Shown: positions 63,913 to 64,000 of the stretch, piece after piece
Layout: every line of letters starts with the position of its first letter
How positions within the stretch are numbered: position 1 is the stretch's first letter
From: Paraburkholderia heleia NBRC 101817
GTDB taxonomy: Bacteria; Pseudomonadota; Gammaproteobacteria; Burkholderiales; Burkholderiaceae
Assembly: GCF_000739775.1 (NCBI RefSeq)
Contig: NZ_BBJH01000003.1
Location: 310,001-374,000, forward strand
Length of the DNA stretch: 64,000 nucleotides
Direction: 5' to 3'
Translations under genes and position numbers: made by a program
Notes under the pieces: generated by a model
The model's input: only the letters and a program-made list of their open reading frames with translations
The model's database searches: none
Told to the model about the DNA's origin: nothing

Positions 63913-64000
63913 GGTCAAATCTCCTCCTTATGTAGCTTTCGCCCGGCGCGGCCGGATACGTTTGCTGCCAAAAGAGACCGCGGTGGACCGCGAAGGGACG

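Noticed and set aside
1..64000. tRNA, rRNA, CRISPR, IS element or prophage
   Set aside because: None was recognised by reading; no spaced direct-repeat array, no transposase or integrase-like protein, and no cloverleaf with a CCA-type end was noticed. A tRNAscan or Rfam run would settle the RNA part.

Overview
The window is high-GC DNA with dense, mostly short-spaced genes. The content (ProQ with a long basic linker, CyoABCD quinol oxidase, phasin next to acetoacetyl-CoA reductase, DUF2946, aerobic anthranilyl-CoA pathway, HpnR) points to a Burkholderiales chromosome, most likely Paraburkholderia, Caballeronia or a near relative. This is inferred from gene content only. I see no tRNA, rRNA, CRISPR array, phage or insertion sequence. 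About 56 protein genes are supported.

Left part (1-7172, minus strand): one seven-gene operon reading gntR, mtnK, mtnA, a FucA-like aldolase, and a ribose-type ABC importer (binding lipoprotein, double ATPase, permease cut by the window edge). The enzymes are those of the DHAP shunt for 5-methylthioribose or 5-deoxyribose, here joined to a dedicated importer and to a regulator with a FadR-like DNA-binding domain and a UTRA-like sensor domain. An 18-bp perfect palindrome just ahead of gntR is the likely operator. Next come MarC, a PBP7-like endopeptidase, a histidine phosphatase, CsbD and the cyoABCD quinol oxidase operon, divergent from a MocR-type regulator with a CCATAC inverted repeat between them. 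Then follow class I fructose-bisphosphate aldolase, a lytic transglycosylase, ProQ, an SDR and an OpgC-like acyltransferase.

Centre (21.7-29.7 kb, plus strand): a seven-gene operon for aerobic CoA-dependent anthranilate (2-aminobenzoate) breakdown: monooxygenase/reductase, SDR, MarR repressor, enoyl-CoA hydratase, acyl-CoA dehydrogenase, RidA and 2-aminobenzoate-CoA ligase. Its near-consensus promoter is overlapped by an inverted repeat that suits the MarR. A hipBA toxin-antitoxin pair follows, with an unusual array of TGCGCA sites and a -10 box running into the first ATG. After it, on the minus strand, is a large AAA+ protein with an N-terminal zinc-finger motif (ClpG/ClpK-like disaggregase), an AI-2E family transporter, then surE, a thioesterase and a SYLF lipoprotein.

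Right part (37.8-64 kb): a putatively iron-regulated DUF2946, TonB receptor and PepSY protein group; a Gly/His-rich lipoprotein; an SDR; a sterol desaturase; a Cys-repeat secreted protein; an EF-hand protein with an OmpR/EnvZ-like two-component pair; a DUF4410 lipoprotein; D-lactate dehydrogenase with a LysR regulator; stand-alone hopanoid C-3 methylase hpnR; GntP permease with a patatin; an in-frame fusion of a [4Fe-4S]-type uracil-DNA glycosylase with a DUF488 protein; AtoE; an SH3 protein; an outer-membrane barrel; small orphans; and phasin-phaB. The items most worth follow-up are the DHAP-shunt operon with its importer, the UDG-DUF488 fusion, the hipBA operator array and the ClpG-like protein.
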